DNA of 64,000 bases from Paenibacillus sp. FSL R5-0623 (GCF_037974265.1 NZ_CP150233.1:496001-560000), one strand, 5' to 3'; positions 18,709-28,358 are shown, numbered from the stretch's first letter. Notes: a model not told the origin generated them from the letters alone. Made by a program: numbers and translations.

Positions 18709-19598
18709 AAATGAAGGCAAAGACGGTAGATAAAATTGCAACATCCGTTATCGTTGTACTGGCCCTGTTCATTGTTATCCTATTGCTCGGTCTGCTTGGC
18801 TTCATCATGTATAGAGGCATTGGACATATTAGCTGGAACTTCCTGACAAGCGCACCTCAGTTGCTTAAGGGTGGCGGCGGGATTGGTCCACAGCTCTTCA
18901 ACTCCATATTCTTGCTTGTTCTGACCTTGATTGTTACCATTCCACTCGGATGGGGTGGCGGGATTTACATGGCGGAATACGCCAAACCAGGCAAGATTAC
19001 CAGCTTTATTCGTCTGGTCGTTGAAGTATTGTCATCATTCCCTTCCATCGTTATCGGTTTGTTTGGTCTCTTGCTGCTAGTAAATCAATTTGGTCTTGGT
19101 TTCTCCCTGATCTCGGGTGCCTTGGCTCTGGCGATCTTTAACTTGCCACTGATGGTACGGACAACGGAGCAGGCCTTCCGGGCCGTTCCGAAGGAACAAA
19201 AGGAAGCAGGTCTGGCGCTTGGACTGTCCAAGTGGAAGATCATCACTTCCATTCTGCTACCTGTGGCATTGCCGAGCTTGATTACGGGTACGATCCTGGC
19301 ATCGGGCCGGATCTTCGGTGAAGCAGCCGCGCTGATGTTCACCGCAGGTATGAGTAGTCCACCATTGGACTTTACAGATTGGAATCCGACGAGTCCAAGA
19401 TCACCGCTTAATCCTTTCCGTCCGGCAGAGACACTTGCTGTCCATATCTGGAAAGTGAATAGTGAAGGCATTGGGCCAGATTCCAAAGAGGTGGCAGCAG
19501 GGGCATCCGCCGTGCTTGTCATTCTCGTGCTGGCGTTCAATCTAAGTGCACGCTGGATCGGTCGGGTTGTATTCCGCCGCATGACAGCTTCGAAATAA
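18705..19598 (+). CDS. pstA: Phosphate ABC transporter permease PstA
   Basis: A 297-residue permease with six hydrophobic segments that pairs with PstC to form the phosphate channel. VLSSFPSIVIGLFGL and VPKEQKEAGLALGLSKWKII (the EAA loop) are characteristic, and the periplasmic loop near PPLDFTDWNP is typical of PstA. It overlaps pstC by 4 bases and is followed by pstB after 12 bases with a strong AAGGAGG, consistent with one operon. Confidence 0.93.
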   Translation: MKMKAKTVDKIATSVIVVLALFIVILLLGLLGFIMYRGIGHISWNFLTSAPQLLKGGGGIGPQLFNSIFLLVLTLIVTIPLGWGGGIYMAEYAKPGKITSFIRLVVEVLSSFPSIVIGLFGLLLLVNQFGLGFSLISGALALAIFNLPLMVRTTEQAFRAVPKEQKEAGLALGLSKWKIITSILLPVALPSLITGTILASGRIFGEAAALMFTAGMSSPPLDFTDWNPTSPRSPLNPFRPAETLAVHIWKVNSEGIGPDSKEVAAGASAVLVILVLAFNLSARWIGRVVFRRMTASK

Positions 19599-19610
19599 GG
19601 AGGAACCAAC

Positions 19611-20366
19611 ATGGCCATACCTTTTGGTACGGAACAGTTAAGCATATATTATGGACATTTCCAGGCGGTCAAGCAGATTAGCCTGACGTTTCCTGAAGCA
19701 AGCGTAACGGCTCTTATTGGACCGTCTGGTTGCGGTAAATCCACGTTCCTCCGGTCACTCAACCGGATGAACGACGAGATTGCCGGTTCCCGTACAGAGG
19801 GACATATCTGGATGGACGGGAACGATCTGAATGAGCCTGGAACCGATGTAATCAAGCTTCGCCAGAAGATTGGCATGGTGTGGCAGAAGCCGAACCCTTT
19901 TCATAAGTCCATCTACAACAATATCGCGTTTGGCCCCCGCTACCGCGGTACGAAGAGTAAGAAGGCACTGGATGAGATTGTGGAAAAAAGCTTGCGCCGT
20001 GCTGCGCTCTGGGATGAAGTGAAAGACAGACTGCATGAGTCAGCGCTGTCTCTCTCTGGCGGACAACAGCAGCGCCTATGTATCGCTCGCGCTCTGTCTG
20101 TTGAACCACAGATTCTGCTGCTCGATGAGCCGGCATCTGCACTTGACCCGGTATCTACGGGTAAAGTTGAAGAGTTGATTACGGAGCTCAAGAAGGAGCT
20201 GCGGATTGTTATTGTTACCCATAACATGCAGCAGGCGGCACGCATCTCGGATTACACGGCTTATTTCTATCTGGGAAGCATGGTTGAGCACGGGGATACA
20301 GAGCACATTTTCACGAACCCGGACAATCGTCTGACGCAAGAATACATTATGGGTCGTTTCGGTTAA
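19611..20366 (+). CDS. pstB: Phosphate ABC transporter ATPase PstB
   Basis: A 251-residue ABC ATPase. Walker [10 protein letters not shown] is at residues 37-45, the ABC signature LSGGQ at 148-152 ([15 protein letters not shown]), Walker B ILLLDE at 168-173, followed by the PstB-typical P-A-S-A-L-D-P, and the switch histidine in VTHN. It powers phosphate import with PstC and PstA. It is the last gene of the operon: no PhoU gene follows, so the usual regulator of Pho signalling must lie elsewhere or be absent. Confidence 0.95.
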   Translation: MAIPFGTEQLSIYYGHFQAVKQISLTFPEASVTALIGPSGCGKSTFLRSLNRMNDEIAGSRTEGHIWMDGNDLNEPGTDVIKLRQKIGMVWQKPNPFHKSIYNNIAFGPRYRGTKSKKALDEIVEKSLRRAALWDEVKDRLHESALSLSGGQQQRLCIARALSVEPQILLLDEPASALDPVSTGKVEELITELKKELRIVIVTHNMQQAARISDYTAYFYLGSMVEHGDTEHIFTNPDNRLTQEYIMGRFG

Positions 20367-20430
20367 TTGGATCATGGAGTGTAACATAGAGTAATAGACA
20401 GAGAGATTAAGAAATAATAAAGACAAAAGA

Positions 20431-20472
20431 AAGCACAATGCCTGGACGGTTGTTCGGGGGTTGTGCTTTTTT
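20431..20472 (+). terminator. Terminator of the pst operon
   Basis: AAGCACAA (20431-20438) pairs with TTGTGCTT (20461-20468) followed by T. The 22-base loop is G-rich and may fold further. Confidence 0.8.
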
Positions 20473-20551
20473 AATTTCATTTTGGAAGAATTTGCTGTAT
20501 ATAAAGCAACCATGCTACGATATTTAGTAATAGGAGAGCGTTTACATTACT

Positions 20552-21577
20552 TTGAAGGAGATGTTGATCATCGCTACAGATCAGATGTCTTACGACCATA
20601 TGGCAGCTCAGATTATACAGAACTACACTATTGAGAAACCTGTCGTTTCCTATATTCGTCACAACGAGAATCTGACGCACCATGTCGTGGATGAAGAGAG
20701 CGGGCAGAAGTATCTGCTGCGTATCCATCAAGCCGCATATGCAAGTATGTCAGGGATTCAACATACGCTTCCTGCACTTGAAGCGGAGATGAACCTACTC
20801 TACGAATTAAACGCAACGACAGCATTACGCGTGCAACATCCGGTACGCAATGCATCCGGTGAATGGGTCACGGTATGGACAAGTGAGGCAGGGAAAGAGA
20901 TTTGTTGTACAGTACTGGAGTGGATTGAGGGAAGAGACATCCAGCAGGGAGAACGCCTGACAACAGATCAGATCTATGATCTTGGGGCACAACTGCAGAT
21001 GCTCCATCAATATGGGCGTGAGCAGAATCAGACAGATCGAACAAAGGTACGGCCGGCATATGGCAATAGCCATGAGAACTTGGTCATGCTCGGGCAGCTA
21101 GAGGAAGGCGTCCGACTGGGGATTTTTACAACGGAAGACTTCGATCTGCTTCGTGAGACGTTTGAGAACATTAATGAGCAGTTAGAAACATACCCGCAGC
21201 ACGCAGGGACATGGGGGATCATTCATGGGGATATTACTCGCAACAATCTGCTGATAACGGATCAGGGGATGTCCATGATTGATTTTTGTCTACACGGTTA
21301 TGGTTATTATCTTTTCGATGCCGGAGGGGCAGCACTTATGTTCAATCGGGAGGAACGTGACATATTCTTATCCGGTTATACCCAACAGATCGCACCCCTG
21401 ACGGATCGTGATATCCGGTTAATGGAAGGGTTCATGTTGATCTTTACACTGGGTTATTATGCCTTTCAGATGGCGAATGAGTCGAGGCACGAATGGATGA
21501 AAGATCGCATGCCGAAGCTATGCAGCAAGTATTGCCGACCTTATGTACAGAACGAGAGCATCTTCTACGAACTGTGA
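20552..21577 (+). CDS. Aminoglycoside phosphotransferase-fold kinase
   Basis: About 341 residues of the APH/choline-kinase fold. The catalytic loop IIHGDITRNNLLI gives H225-G-D227 and N231/N232, and the metal-binding aspartate is D244 in MIDFCLHGYG. The usual ATP lysine of subdomain 2 appears to be arginine (YLLRIHQ), a conservative change seen in some members. Related proteins phosphorylate antibiotics, homoserine, methylthioribose or other small molecules; the substrate here is not known. The start is unclear. TTG 20552 opens the frame, but AAGGAG lies inside it at 20555-20560, so TTG 20564 or ATG 20585 may be the real one. Confidence 0.8.
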   Translation: MKEMLIIATDQMSYDHMAAQIIQNYTIEKPVVSYIRHNENLTHHVVDEESGQKYLLRIHQAAYASMSGIQHTLPALEAEMNLLYELNATTALRVQHPVRNASGEWVTVWTSEAGKEICCTVLEWIEGRDIQQGERLTTDQIYDLGAQLQMLHQYGREQNQTDRTKVRPAYGNSHENLVMLGQLEEGVRLGIFTTEDFDLLRETFENINEQLETYPQHAGTWGIIHGDITRNNLLITDQGMSMIDFCLHGYGYYLFDAGGAALMFNREERDIFLSGYTQQIAPLTDRDIRLMEGFMLIFTLGYYAFQMANESRHEWMKDRMPKLCSKYCRPYVQNESIFYEL

Positions 21578-21827
21578 ATTAGGGTGTGCAGATCCGGAAG
21601 GGCTACGAACAGTGTGGTTCAAATATTATGGTTGCCTGAATACCCGAACAGTTTCGTGGACAATATCATAAATAGTAGTAAGCACATCTTTGATTGAAGG
21701 AAAATGAAATAATATGTTTAAAATATCCTTTTATCGTATTAATGTGATGAAAGCTGACAAAATATTCTGGTTTTCATCTGTTCAATAGGAAATGAAGGAA
21801 ATACATCCAAAGAAATCGTTAAGTTTG

Positions 21828-21856
21828 TTGACACTGATCTTCCGGTCGATTAATCT
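21828..21856 (+). promoter_or_regulatory. Candidate promoter for the glycine riboswitch transcript
   Basis: A perfect -35 box TTGACA (21828-21833) is followed after 17 bases by TAATCT (21851-21856), a poor -10 match. The predicted start near 21862 lies about 70 bases upstream of the first aptamer. Confidence 0.45.
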
Positions 21857-21933
21857 TAATGAAGAAGAAATGAACGATTTCCATTACTGTTCTGACATAC
21901 GCTCAGAATGGTTCCATATAGCGGATGATAACG

Positions 21934-22195
21934 AGCGGGAGAGACCTGGGTTAGCCGAGCAAATGGCTAGTGTTCAGGCACCGAAGGAGCAAGCTGCTGC
22001 GCACCCGGCGCAGTCGTTAATCTCTCAGGTAAATGTACCATCGTTGGACGCAACTCTGGAGAGTGCGCGAATTGCGCCACCCAAGGGGTATATGATCAGT
22101 CAGACCAGTGAACTTGTCTGTAATCACAGGCAATGCACCTTGTCGTGAGACACTACTGATCGTGAAACTCTCAGGTATCGAGGACAGAGAGAGGG
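21934..22195 (+). promoter_or_regulatory. Tandem glycine riboswitch
   Basis: Two consecutive aptamers with the glycine riboswitch signatures. Aptamer 1: GCGGGAGAGACC (21934-21945), the core GCACCGAAGGAGCAAG (21978-21993) and AATCTCTCAGGTAAA (22019-22033). The linker holds GGACGCAACTCTGGAGAG (22046-22063), in which CTCTGGAGAG opens aptamer 2. Aptamer 2: GCGCCACCCAAGGGGTATA (22074-22092) and GAAACTCTCAGGTATCGAGG (22164-22183), with GGACAGAG at its end. The class binds glycine, often cooperatively. The 3' end of aptamer 2 is also the 5' arm of a terminator, so ligand binding should control read-through into sdaAB-sdaAA. The 118-codon frame crossing this stretch is not a gene. Confidence 0.92.
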
Positions 22196-22221
22196 CCTAA
22201 GGCCTTCTCCTGTCCTTTTTT
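22182..22221 (+). terminator. Riboswitch-controlled terminator
   Basis: The 5' arm 22182-22197 (GGACAGAGAGAGGGCC) and 3' arm 22201-22215 (GGCCTTCTCCTGTCC) pair with a single bulged A and one G-U pair, followed by six T. The 5' arm overlaps the GGACAG at the end of glycine aptamer 2, so the aptamer and the terminator compete for the same bases. By analogy with gcvT switches, glycine should favour transcription. Confidence 0.9.
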
Positions 22222-22300
22222 GGTGTCATCATTCAGTAATAAAGGAACATTATGGCATGGGATCTGGATGGAAATGACGAACACAATTGGAGGGTTGCAG

Positions 22301-22990
22301 GTGCGATTTAAAGATGTTTTCTCAATTATTGGTCCGTCGATGACAGGGCCTTCAAGTTCACATACAGCTGGTGCGGCAAGGTTAGGAAGAATTGCTCGTC
22401 AGTGGCTGGGATGTACGCCAGATCGTGCCCGGCTGACCCTGTACGGTTCATTTGCTGATACGTATCAGGGGCACGGAACAGATCTGGCACTGATCGGCGG
22501 TCTGCTGGATTATGTCACAGACGATCCGCGTATCCCGGATGCAGAGCAATACGCAGAGGAAGCGGGCATGGAGGTTGAGTTTTATACAAGTGGCCTGCCT
22601 GCTCCTCATCCAAATACGGTCAAAATTGAGTTGTGGCATGGAGAACGTGCCTGCTCCTTAATCGGTGCATCCATTGGTGGTGGAAGCGTATCGGTGCATT
22701 CGATGAATGATTTTCGTGTTCAGATTAGTGGTGAGTTTCCAACACTTGTTCTGCGACATGCGGATAAAGCGGGCGTACTCGCGTCAGTGACGTCCACGAT
22801 CAGTTCATCCGGGGTTAACATCGGGTATATGCAGGTGGATCGGAAAGCCCGTGATGGCGAAGCACTTACCGCGATGGAAATGGATGGTGTGCCTAATCCT
22901 GATATGCTCAAGCGTCTAAGGGGGCTGGACCATGTATTGGACATTCGTGTCATTGATTTGAAGAGAGGAGTTGATTCGGATGCGATTTAA
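22301..22990 (+). CDS. sdaAB: L-serine dehydratase, beta subunit
   Basis: A 229-residue subunit of the iron-sulfur L-serine dehydratase, which deaminates serine to pyruvate and ammonia. SIIGPSMTGPSSSHTAGAAR at the N-terminus is the family hallmark, and GSFADTYQGHGTD follows. The C-terminal third (LVLRHADKAGVLASVTS onward) is an ACT domain, a likely serine-sensing module. The GTG at 22301 is preferred: GGAGGG ends 6 bases before it, and the family starts with R-F-K-D-V-F. An in-frame upstream ATG at 22220 lies on the terminator. The gene sits just downstream of the glycine riboswitch and overlaps sdaAA. Confidence 0.93.
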   Translation: MRFKDVFSIIGPSMTGPSSSHTAGAARLGRIARQWLGCTPDRARLTLYGSFADTYQGHGTDLALIGGLLDYVTDDPRIPDAEQYAEEAGMEVEFYTSGLPAPHPNTVKIELWHGERACSLIGASIGGGSVSVHSMNDFRVQISGEFPTLVLRHADKAGVLASVTSTISSSGVNIGYMQVDRKARDGEALTAMEMDGVPNPDMLKRLRGLDHVLDIRVIDLKRGVDSDAI

Positions 22991-23957
22991 ACATTTGCAC
23001 GAACTGAATACGATCTGTACAGCGGAATCCAAAACCATTGCTCAGCTAATGATTGAGGAGCAAGTTCAGGAGACCAATACACCGGAAGCGGATGTTGTGA
23101 AGCAGATGTCTGAATATTATCAGGTGATGAAGGAAGCGGTACGCAAAGGGTTAACGGAAGATACAACATCACGCAGTGGGTTAACGGGTGGAGACGGTAA
23201 AAAAATGGCCGAGTACATTCGCCAGGGTGAGACTTGTTCAGGAGATGCTTCTGCACTTGCCATGGCGTATGCCCTGTGCGTATCTGAAGTGAATGCCTCC
23301 ATGGGCCGGATCGTAGCAACACCAACAGCCGGTTCCTGCGGTATTATCCCCGGTGTGTTTATCAGTTCACAGGAGCGATTTGGCTGGACGGACGAACATT
23401 TGGTGAACGGGTTGTTCTGTGCGGGAGCGATTGGTTATGTTATCGCCAACAATTCATTTATCTCCGGTGCCGAAGGTGGCTGTCAGGCGGAAGTGGGTTC
23501 CGCTATCGGCATGGCTGCGGGAGCCATGGTTGAACTGCGTGGAGGTACACCGGAACAGGTCGTTCATGCCGTTGGTTTGGCGTTAAAAAATACACTGGGC
23601 CTTATCTGCGATCCGGTGGCAGGCCTTGTTGAAATTCCATGCATCGTTCGTAACGGCCTGGGCGCGGTTACGGCGCTGGCTGCGGCTGACATGGCCCTGG
23701 CCGGAGTGCGTAGCGCTATTCCGTCAGATGAAGTCATCGACGTCATGCTGGAAGTAGGCAGTGCGATGCCGAGCCGCCATCGGGAGACAGCCCAAGGTGG
23801 ACTGGCCCAAACGCCAACCGGCCGCAAAATGATGCAGAAGCTGGCTAAACCAAAGGCAAAGCGTGCCGAGCCTGAGCAGGAGTTGAAGCCAGCGGATTCT
23901 GACACAACTACAAGTGGGGCGGACAATGCTCGAGTGGACAAGGATAATCAGGTTTAA
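22980..23957 (+). CDS. sdaAA: L-serine dehydratase, alpha subunit
   Basis: A 325-residue catalytic subunit. Cysteines in GETCSGDAS, TAGSCGIIPG and LICDPVAG are those that hold the [4Fe-4S] cluster in this enzyme class. TSRSGLTGGDGKKM and EGGCQAEVGSA are further family blocks. The ATG at 22980 is preferred because AGAGGAG ends 9 bases upstream; a TTG at 22971 would abut the ribosome site. It overlaps sdaAB by 11 bases. The last 30 or so residues form a low-complexity Lys/Glu/Thr/Asp tail beyond the usual end of the family. Confidence 0.93.
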   Translation: MRFKHLHELNTICTAESKTIAQLMIEEQVQETNTPEADVVKQMSEYYQVMKEAVRKGLTEDTTSRSGLTGGDGKKMAEYIRQGETCSGDASALAMAYALCVSEVNASMGRIVATPTAGSCGIIPGVFISSQERFGWTDEHLVNGLFCAGAIGYVIANNSFISGAEGGCQAEVGSAIGMAAGAMVELRGGTPEQVVHAVGLALKNTLGLICDPVAGLVEIPCIVRNGLGAVTALAAADMALAGVRSAIPSDEVIDVMLEVGSAMPSRHRETAQGGLAQTPTGRKMMQKLAKPKAKRAEPEQELKPADSDTTTSGADNARVDKDNQV

Positions 23958-24019
23958 GCTGAACCGGGACCACCGATATATAAATCAGTGACATTTTAAG
24001 TATAACGGCGAATACAAAA

Positions 24020-24066
24020 ACAAGCGTCCGCGAACCCGAATCCGGGTTATGCAGGACGCTTGTTTT
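24020..24066. terminator. Bidirectional terminator between sdaAA and the cyclomaltodextrinase gene
   Basis: ACAAGCGTCC and GGACGCTTGT pair around a second inner stem AACCCG/CGGGTT. A-rich sequence on the left and T on the right allow use from both strands, which suits the convergent genes. Confidence 0.85.
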
Positions 24067-24129
24067 ATGCTGCCAGATAAGCGAAGGTAGGCTACTTAGA
24101 TGTGGCTCAGATGTATGTGTATTATAACT

Positions 24130-25890
24130 CTAGTCCTGGCTCACAGCCGTACTTAATACGGCATATCCATACGCGGGCAGTTCAATGGCGAGTACGTCAT
24201 CTTCCTTGGCGGTACGATGGTTTCCGCCGAATAACTCGGTCCATTCTTCGTCACCGGCCTCCAGCTCAACAATAGCCGTCTCTTCTGATCGATTGAACAG
24301 AACCAGAATGCGTTCCTCCTCATTTTGCCGCTCAAATACCAGTTGGCTGCCATCGGGACGAGCCTGTAAGAAACGAACGGTGCCTTCTGCACGCAGGGCA
24401 GGATGAGCATGACGCAGGGAGATCAGTTTCTGATAAAAGTCGAACAGTTCTCGGTCCTGCTTTGCTTCATCCCATTCCATGCATTTACGGCAGCCCGGAT
24501 CATGTTCGCCGTCCATTCCAATCTCGTCTCCGTAATAGATGCACGGAGCACCCATGTAACTGAACTGGAATAACGCAGCCAGCTTCATCTTGCGCTGGTC
24601 GCCTTCACACAGCGTGAGTAGCCGCGGGGTATCGTGGCTGTCCAGCAAGTTAAACGCCACTTCGCTGGCCTGAAGCGGATAACGGGATAACTGTCGCCCG
24701 ATGGAGTTTGCGAACTGTTCCGCGTGCATTGTATTTTTCACAAAGAAAGCATTCACGGCATCGGTAAACGGATAGTTCATGGACGCATCGAACTGGTCGC
24801 CTTGCAGCCAGGAAGAAGACTCGTTCCATACTTCCCCCAGAATATAGGCATCCGGATTAGCGGCTTTGACTACACGGCGGAAATCACGCCAGAATGCATC
24901 GTCCACTTCGTCTGCCACATCCAGCCGCCATCCGTCCGCACCCACTTCCTTGATCCAGTACTCAGCAACCTCCAGAAGATAGGCCTTCACCTCGGCATTC
25001 TCCGTATTGAGCTTTGGCATGTGCGCTTCGAATCCAAAGGTCTCATACGTTGGAATGCCATCCTTCACGTCCAGCGGGTATTCGTGTACATGGAACCAGT
25101 CCTTGTATTTGGATTGTTCTCCGTTTTTCTGTACATCCACAAACGGCGCAAACGTCTTCCCGGAATGGTTGAACACCGCATCCAGAAGTACGCGAATTCC
25201 ACGTGCATGGCACAGCTCGACCAGTCGTTTCACGGTATCTGCGTCACCAAAGTGACGATCTACCCGCAGGTAGTCTTCGGTATCGTATTTGTGATTGGTG
25301 GTGGCTTCGAAGATGGGTGTGAAGTAGATCGCATTAATGCCAAGATCGCTGATGTAATCCAGATGGTCGATCACGCCCTGAAGGTCACCGCCGAAGAAAT
25401 TGAAAGGTGTTGGCTCGCCACCCCACGGCTCCACCTTCTCCGGACTAATATCCGGGTTGCCATTGGCGAATCGTTCGGGAAAAATTTGATAGAACACCGC
25501 ATCCTTAACCCATGCAGGGGGTGTGAATACAGCTCCAGCATGAATATAAGGGAACTGGAACATACGACCTGGATCGTCCGGTTCTTCTTCCTGGAAACCC
25601 GTCTCGGTCATCCAGATCTGTTCGTCTCCGTTTTTGAGCAGAAAAGAGTATTTCAGTCGGTGGTAGGGAGGTTTCACCTCACCCTCGTAATAATCGAACA
25701 TGGAGTCAGAGGTGAACTTTGTTAAGGGAACCAGCGCTTTGGTTGCATCCCACGCATATTTATCCCCGGTCAGGGCATGTACCTCGGTCAGATCATTCTT
25801 TTTGGCACGCAAACGCAGATGGATTGTATCTTGGTCATAGGCATAGGCCCAGTTTCGTTTCGGTTGATGATAAATGGCTTCCAGCAGCAT
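24130..25890 (-). CDS. Cyclomaltodextrinase/neopullulanase-type alpha-glycosidase (GH13)
   Basis: A 586-residue cytoplasmic GH13 enzyme (subfamily 20 type). An N-terminal starch-binding-like domain (about 1-125) is diagnostic of cyclomaltodextrinase/neopullulanase. In the barrel, YQIFPERFANG and DAVFNHSG (region I) precede D324 (GWRLDVADE, nucleophile), E353 (ILGEVWNE, acid/base) and D420 (LLDSHDTPR). A C-terminal beta domain follows. It hydrolyses cyclodextrins, pullulan or maltodextrins after uptake. No signal peptide is visible. The start is preceded by GGGAGGAAA on the minus strand. It is transcribed divergently from the two-component system. Confidence 0.93.
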   Translation of the reverse strand: MLLEAIYHQPKRNWAYAYDQDTIHLRLRAKKNDLTEVHALTGDKYAWDATKALVPLTKFTSDSMFDYYEGEVKPPYHRLKYSFLLKNGDEQIWMTETGFQEEEPDDPGRMFQFPYIHAGAVFTPPAWVKDAVFYQIFPERFANGNPDISPEKVEPWGGEPTPFNFFGGDLQGVIDHLDYISDLGINAIYFTPIFEATTNHKYDTEDYLRVDRHFGDADTVKRLVELCHARGIRVLLDAVFNHSGKTFAPFVDVQKNGEQSKYKDWFHVHEYPLDVKDGIPTYETFGFEAHMPKLNTENAEVKAYLLEVAEYWIKEVGADGWRLDVADEVDDAFWRDFRRVVKAANPDAYILGEVWNESSSWLQGDQFDASMNYPFTDAVNAFFVKNTMHAEQFANSIGRQLSRYPLQASEVAFNLLDSHDTPRLLTLCEGDQRKMKLAALFQFSYMGAPCIYYGDEIGMDGEHDPGCRKCMEWDEAKQDRELFDFYQKLISLRHAHPALRAEGTVRFLQARPDGSQLVFERQNEEERILVLFNRSEETAIVELEAGDEEWTELFGGNHRTAKEDDVLAIELPAYGYAVLSTAVSQD

Positions 25891-26118
25891 AATGAATTTC
25901 CTCCCGTCAGGTGTGGATATAGTATGTACTTGGTAGACTTGATTAATATGACATTCTCCACGTTAATGAATACGCTATAATTAGAATGTGTGGTAACGTA
26001 AAGGACTTCAACATTGTTTCAACAAGACATGAATCCATATGTTATAGACAGCTTTTATCATGATGATGCTCAGATATATCATTAACCCAATAGGGGCGGA
26101 AAGGAAACGAATATTCGA

Positions 26119-26802
26119 ATGAAAACCAAACTGTTATATATTGAAGATGATACGGAAATTGCGACTTGGGTCAGAGCCGATCTGGAGGAGCGCGGTTATG
26201 AGGTGGTATGGCTCGGCAGTGGTGAAGGTGCAGCGGAGGCTGCTGTCGGTTGCTCACTCATTATTCTGGATGTCATGCTGCCCGGACTGGATGGATTTAC
26301 GGTGGGCCAGCGACTGAAAAAAGAGCATCCCGCGGTGCCGATTGTCATGCTCTCGGCCAGAACGTCCATTGACGACAAGTTGCACGGTCTTGATTTTGCC
26401 GATGACTATGTGACCAAACCATTTCACCCCGATGAACTGGCTGCCCGGATTGAAGTACAACTGCGGAAGGCGGGAACTGCGGTCTCATCGGATACAGCCC
26501 TGAAGCTGGATCATCTCTCCATCTATGAGAAGGACAACCGGATCGTGAATGAGGAGACGGGAAATGAGATTATTTTATCGGGAAAACAGTTCCACATCTT
26601 CGCCTACCTGCTACGACATATGGGCATGATTCGAACGAAAGAACAGATCTATGAAGCCGTCTGGAACGAGCCCTATCTGGATGGGGACAAAACTTTAATG
26701 GTACATATTCGACATCTGCGCGAAAAGTTGGAGCTTGATCCGGCTAATCCTGTAGTTATTCAGACGGTCCGCGGTGTAGGATATCGTGTGAAGAAGCCAT
26801 GA
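26119..26802 (+). CDS. OmpR/PhoB-type response regulator
   Basis: A 227-residue two-domain regulator. The receiver has the acidic pair E9-D10-D11, the phosphorylation site D51 (IILDVMLPGLDG) and K100 (VTKPFHPDE). The C-terminal winged helix ends with IQTVRGVGYRVKKP. It should be phosphorylated by the kinase whose frame overlaps its end by 4 bases. The ribosome site is poor (AAAGGA 13 bases upstream). The neighbouring ABC exporter genes are the obvious targets. Confidence 0.93.
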   Translation: MKTKLLYIEDDTEIATWVRADLEERGYEVVWLGSGEGAAEAAVGCSLIILDVMLPGLDGFTVGQRLKKEHPAVPIVMLSARTSIDDKLHGLDFADDYVTKPFHPDELAARIEVQLRKAGTAVSSDTALKLDHLSIYEKDNRIVNEETGNEIILSGKQFHIFAYLLRHMGMIRTKEQIYEAVWNEPYLDGDKTLMVHIRHLREKLELDPANPVVIQTVRGVGYRVKKP

Positions 26803-26846
26803 TCCGCTTGTTTAGGAAACGGAAGATTATGAAGGGAGAACGAAGC

Positions 26847-28358
26847 ATGGATCAAAAACAATCCGGGGGGCGCAAGCTTCGCTTTGGGCGATCCTTGATG
26901 TCCAGATACATCCTCCTGATCTTGGCGGCTGTATTATTTGTGCCCGTTGTGCTTCCGATTATATCCGTTATATATATTGTTGTAGTGAATAACACGGACA
27001 CGAATAAGAACCGAGCTGCACCTTACGGTGATGTTACCCGGATCAGTAACATCTGGTCACGTGAATCGAAGAACCTGGATGGTGCTTCGGATGAAAAGAT
27101 TAAGGCCCGGTTGGAGCGATTACATGACTCATATCCCAAATCTTCCATGTATCATGTGAATGTGAGCGGTGAGACCCTCTTTATTCTTGGGGGTGAAGAT
27201 GTAACACTTCTGAAATCCACGTCACCGGATGGCAGAACAGACACGACATTGAGATGGTCACTGGATTCCGGGCGCACGGCAGAGACTCATATTCCATCCT
27301 TATGGAATGCGAACAATACAGTGCAATTCATGAAAGAAGCTACCTATCGCGATCCACTGACCGTAGTTGCATATATTGGCGGAGATGAGCAGGACAAAGG
27401 ACAAGGATTCATCATCATTGAAGTGCCGCGGTCACTTCTGCAAATGAATCAGAGTAACTGGCCGATGGAACTTTTGTATCTTGGTATCGTAATGACCCTC
27501 ATCTTTCTGATCTTCATCATTATGTCGATTCTTTTCTTCGCACGTATTCGCAAACGACTTATTCGTTTGCAGACGGCCATGATGACCACAGGCAAGGAAG
27601 GCCTCCCGCTTCCGGTAGATATCCGACGGTCAGACGAGATCGGCCAACTGGAGGAATCCTTCAATCAGATGGTTCATCAACTATCCGACAGCCGCCACCG
27701 TGAACGCGAGGAAGAACAATTGCGCAAACGTCTCATTGCGGGGCTTTCCCACGATCTGCGTACCCCGCTAACGGTGATTCGTGGACATATGCATGCTTTG
27801 CACAAGGAAGAGCTGAGCGAGCAAGGGGACCGTTCACTACATCGCATGGAAGCAAAGATGGAGGATCTCGGCGGGCTCATTGACAACATGTTATCCTACA
27901 ATTTGCTCACAAGTGGGAAATATACACTGAAGCTGGAAGAGAAAGATATACTGCGGATCGTCAGGGAGACGGCGGCCGCCTGGTACCCGGTCTGGGAGAA
28001 AGAACAATTTGAGATTGATATTGACCTGCCAGACGAACCGCTGATCTGGCATATGGATGAACAGGGCATGCGCCGTATTCTTGATAATTTGTTCCAAAAC
28101 GTGATCCGTCATGCCGCCAGCGGGAAATATATTGGTATATCAACCCAGGAGATTCAGGGTGAGACGGCCATCGTTATTCAGGATCGGGGTCCGGGAATGC
28201 AACCGAATTCCGACACCAAAGGCACAGGTCTAGGCTTATCCATTGTAGACCTGTTGATTCGTGAGATGGGTCTGCGCAAGCGGGTAGACAGTTCCGATAC
28301 GGGTGTCCAGACATATATCTACAGTGGTAAGGGAAACCGGGAAACAACAAACCGCTGA
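26847..28358 (+). CDS. Membrane sensor histidine kinase
   Basis: About 503 residues. Segment 1 (around residues 20-42), an extracytoplasmic sensor of about 150 residues, and segment 2 (near FLIFIIMSILFF) are followed by a HAMP region, HisKA with AGLSHDLRTPLTVIRGHM (phosphorylated His), and an ATPase domain with DNLFQNVIRHA (N box), DRGPGM and GTGLGLSIV (G boxes). ATG 26847 is preferred since AAGGGAG ends 8 bases before it; a longer frame from ATG 26799 overlaps the regulator gene by 4 bases. The larger sensor loop differs from the short-loop BceS type and is nearer to LanK/NisK-like kinases. Confidence 0.9.
   Translation: MDQKQSGGRKLRFGRSLMSRYILLILAAVLFVPVVLPIISVIYIVVVNNTDTNKNRAAPYGDVTRISNIWSRESKNLDGASDEKIKARLERLHDSYPKSSMYHVNVSGETLFILGGEDVTLLKSTSPDGRTDTTLRWSLDSGRTAETHIPSLWNANNTVQFMKEATYRDPLTVVAYIGGDEQDKGQGFIIIEVPRSLLQMNQSNWPMELLYLGIVMTLIFLIFIIMSILFFARIRKRLIRLQTAMMTTGKEGLPLPVDIRRSDEIGQLEESFNQMVHQLSDSRHREREEEQLRKRLIAGLSHDLRTPLTVIRGHMHALHKEELSEQGDRSLHRMEAKMEDLGGLIDNMLSYNLLTSGKYTLKLEEKDILRIVRETAAAWYPVWEKEQFEIDIDLPDEPLIWHMDEQGMRRILDNLFQNVIRHAASGKYIGISTQEIQGETAIVIQDRGPGMQPNSDTKGTGLGLSIVDLLIREMGLRKRVDSSDTGVQTYIYSGKGNRETTNR

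Noticed and set aside
21792..22148. 118-codon open frame upstream of sdaAB
   Set aside because: It spans the tandem glycine riboswitch aptamers; the RNA motifs explain the sequence and there is no ribosome site.
24724..25725. A 333-codon frame opposite the cyclomaltodextrinase
   Set aside because: It is antisense to a well-supported GH13 gene with intact catalytic residues; the length follows from GC-biased third positions.
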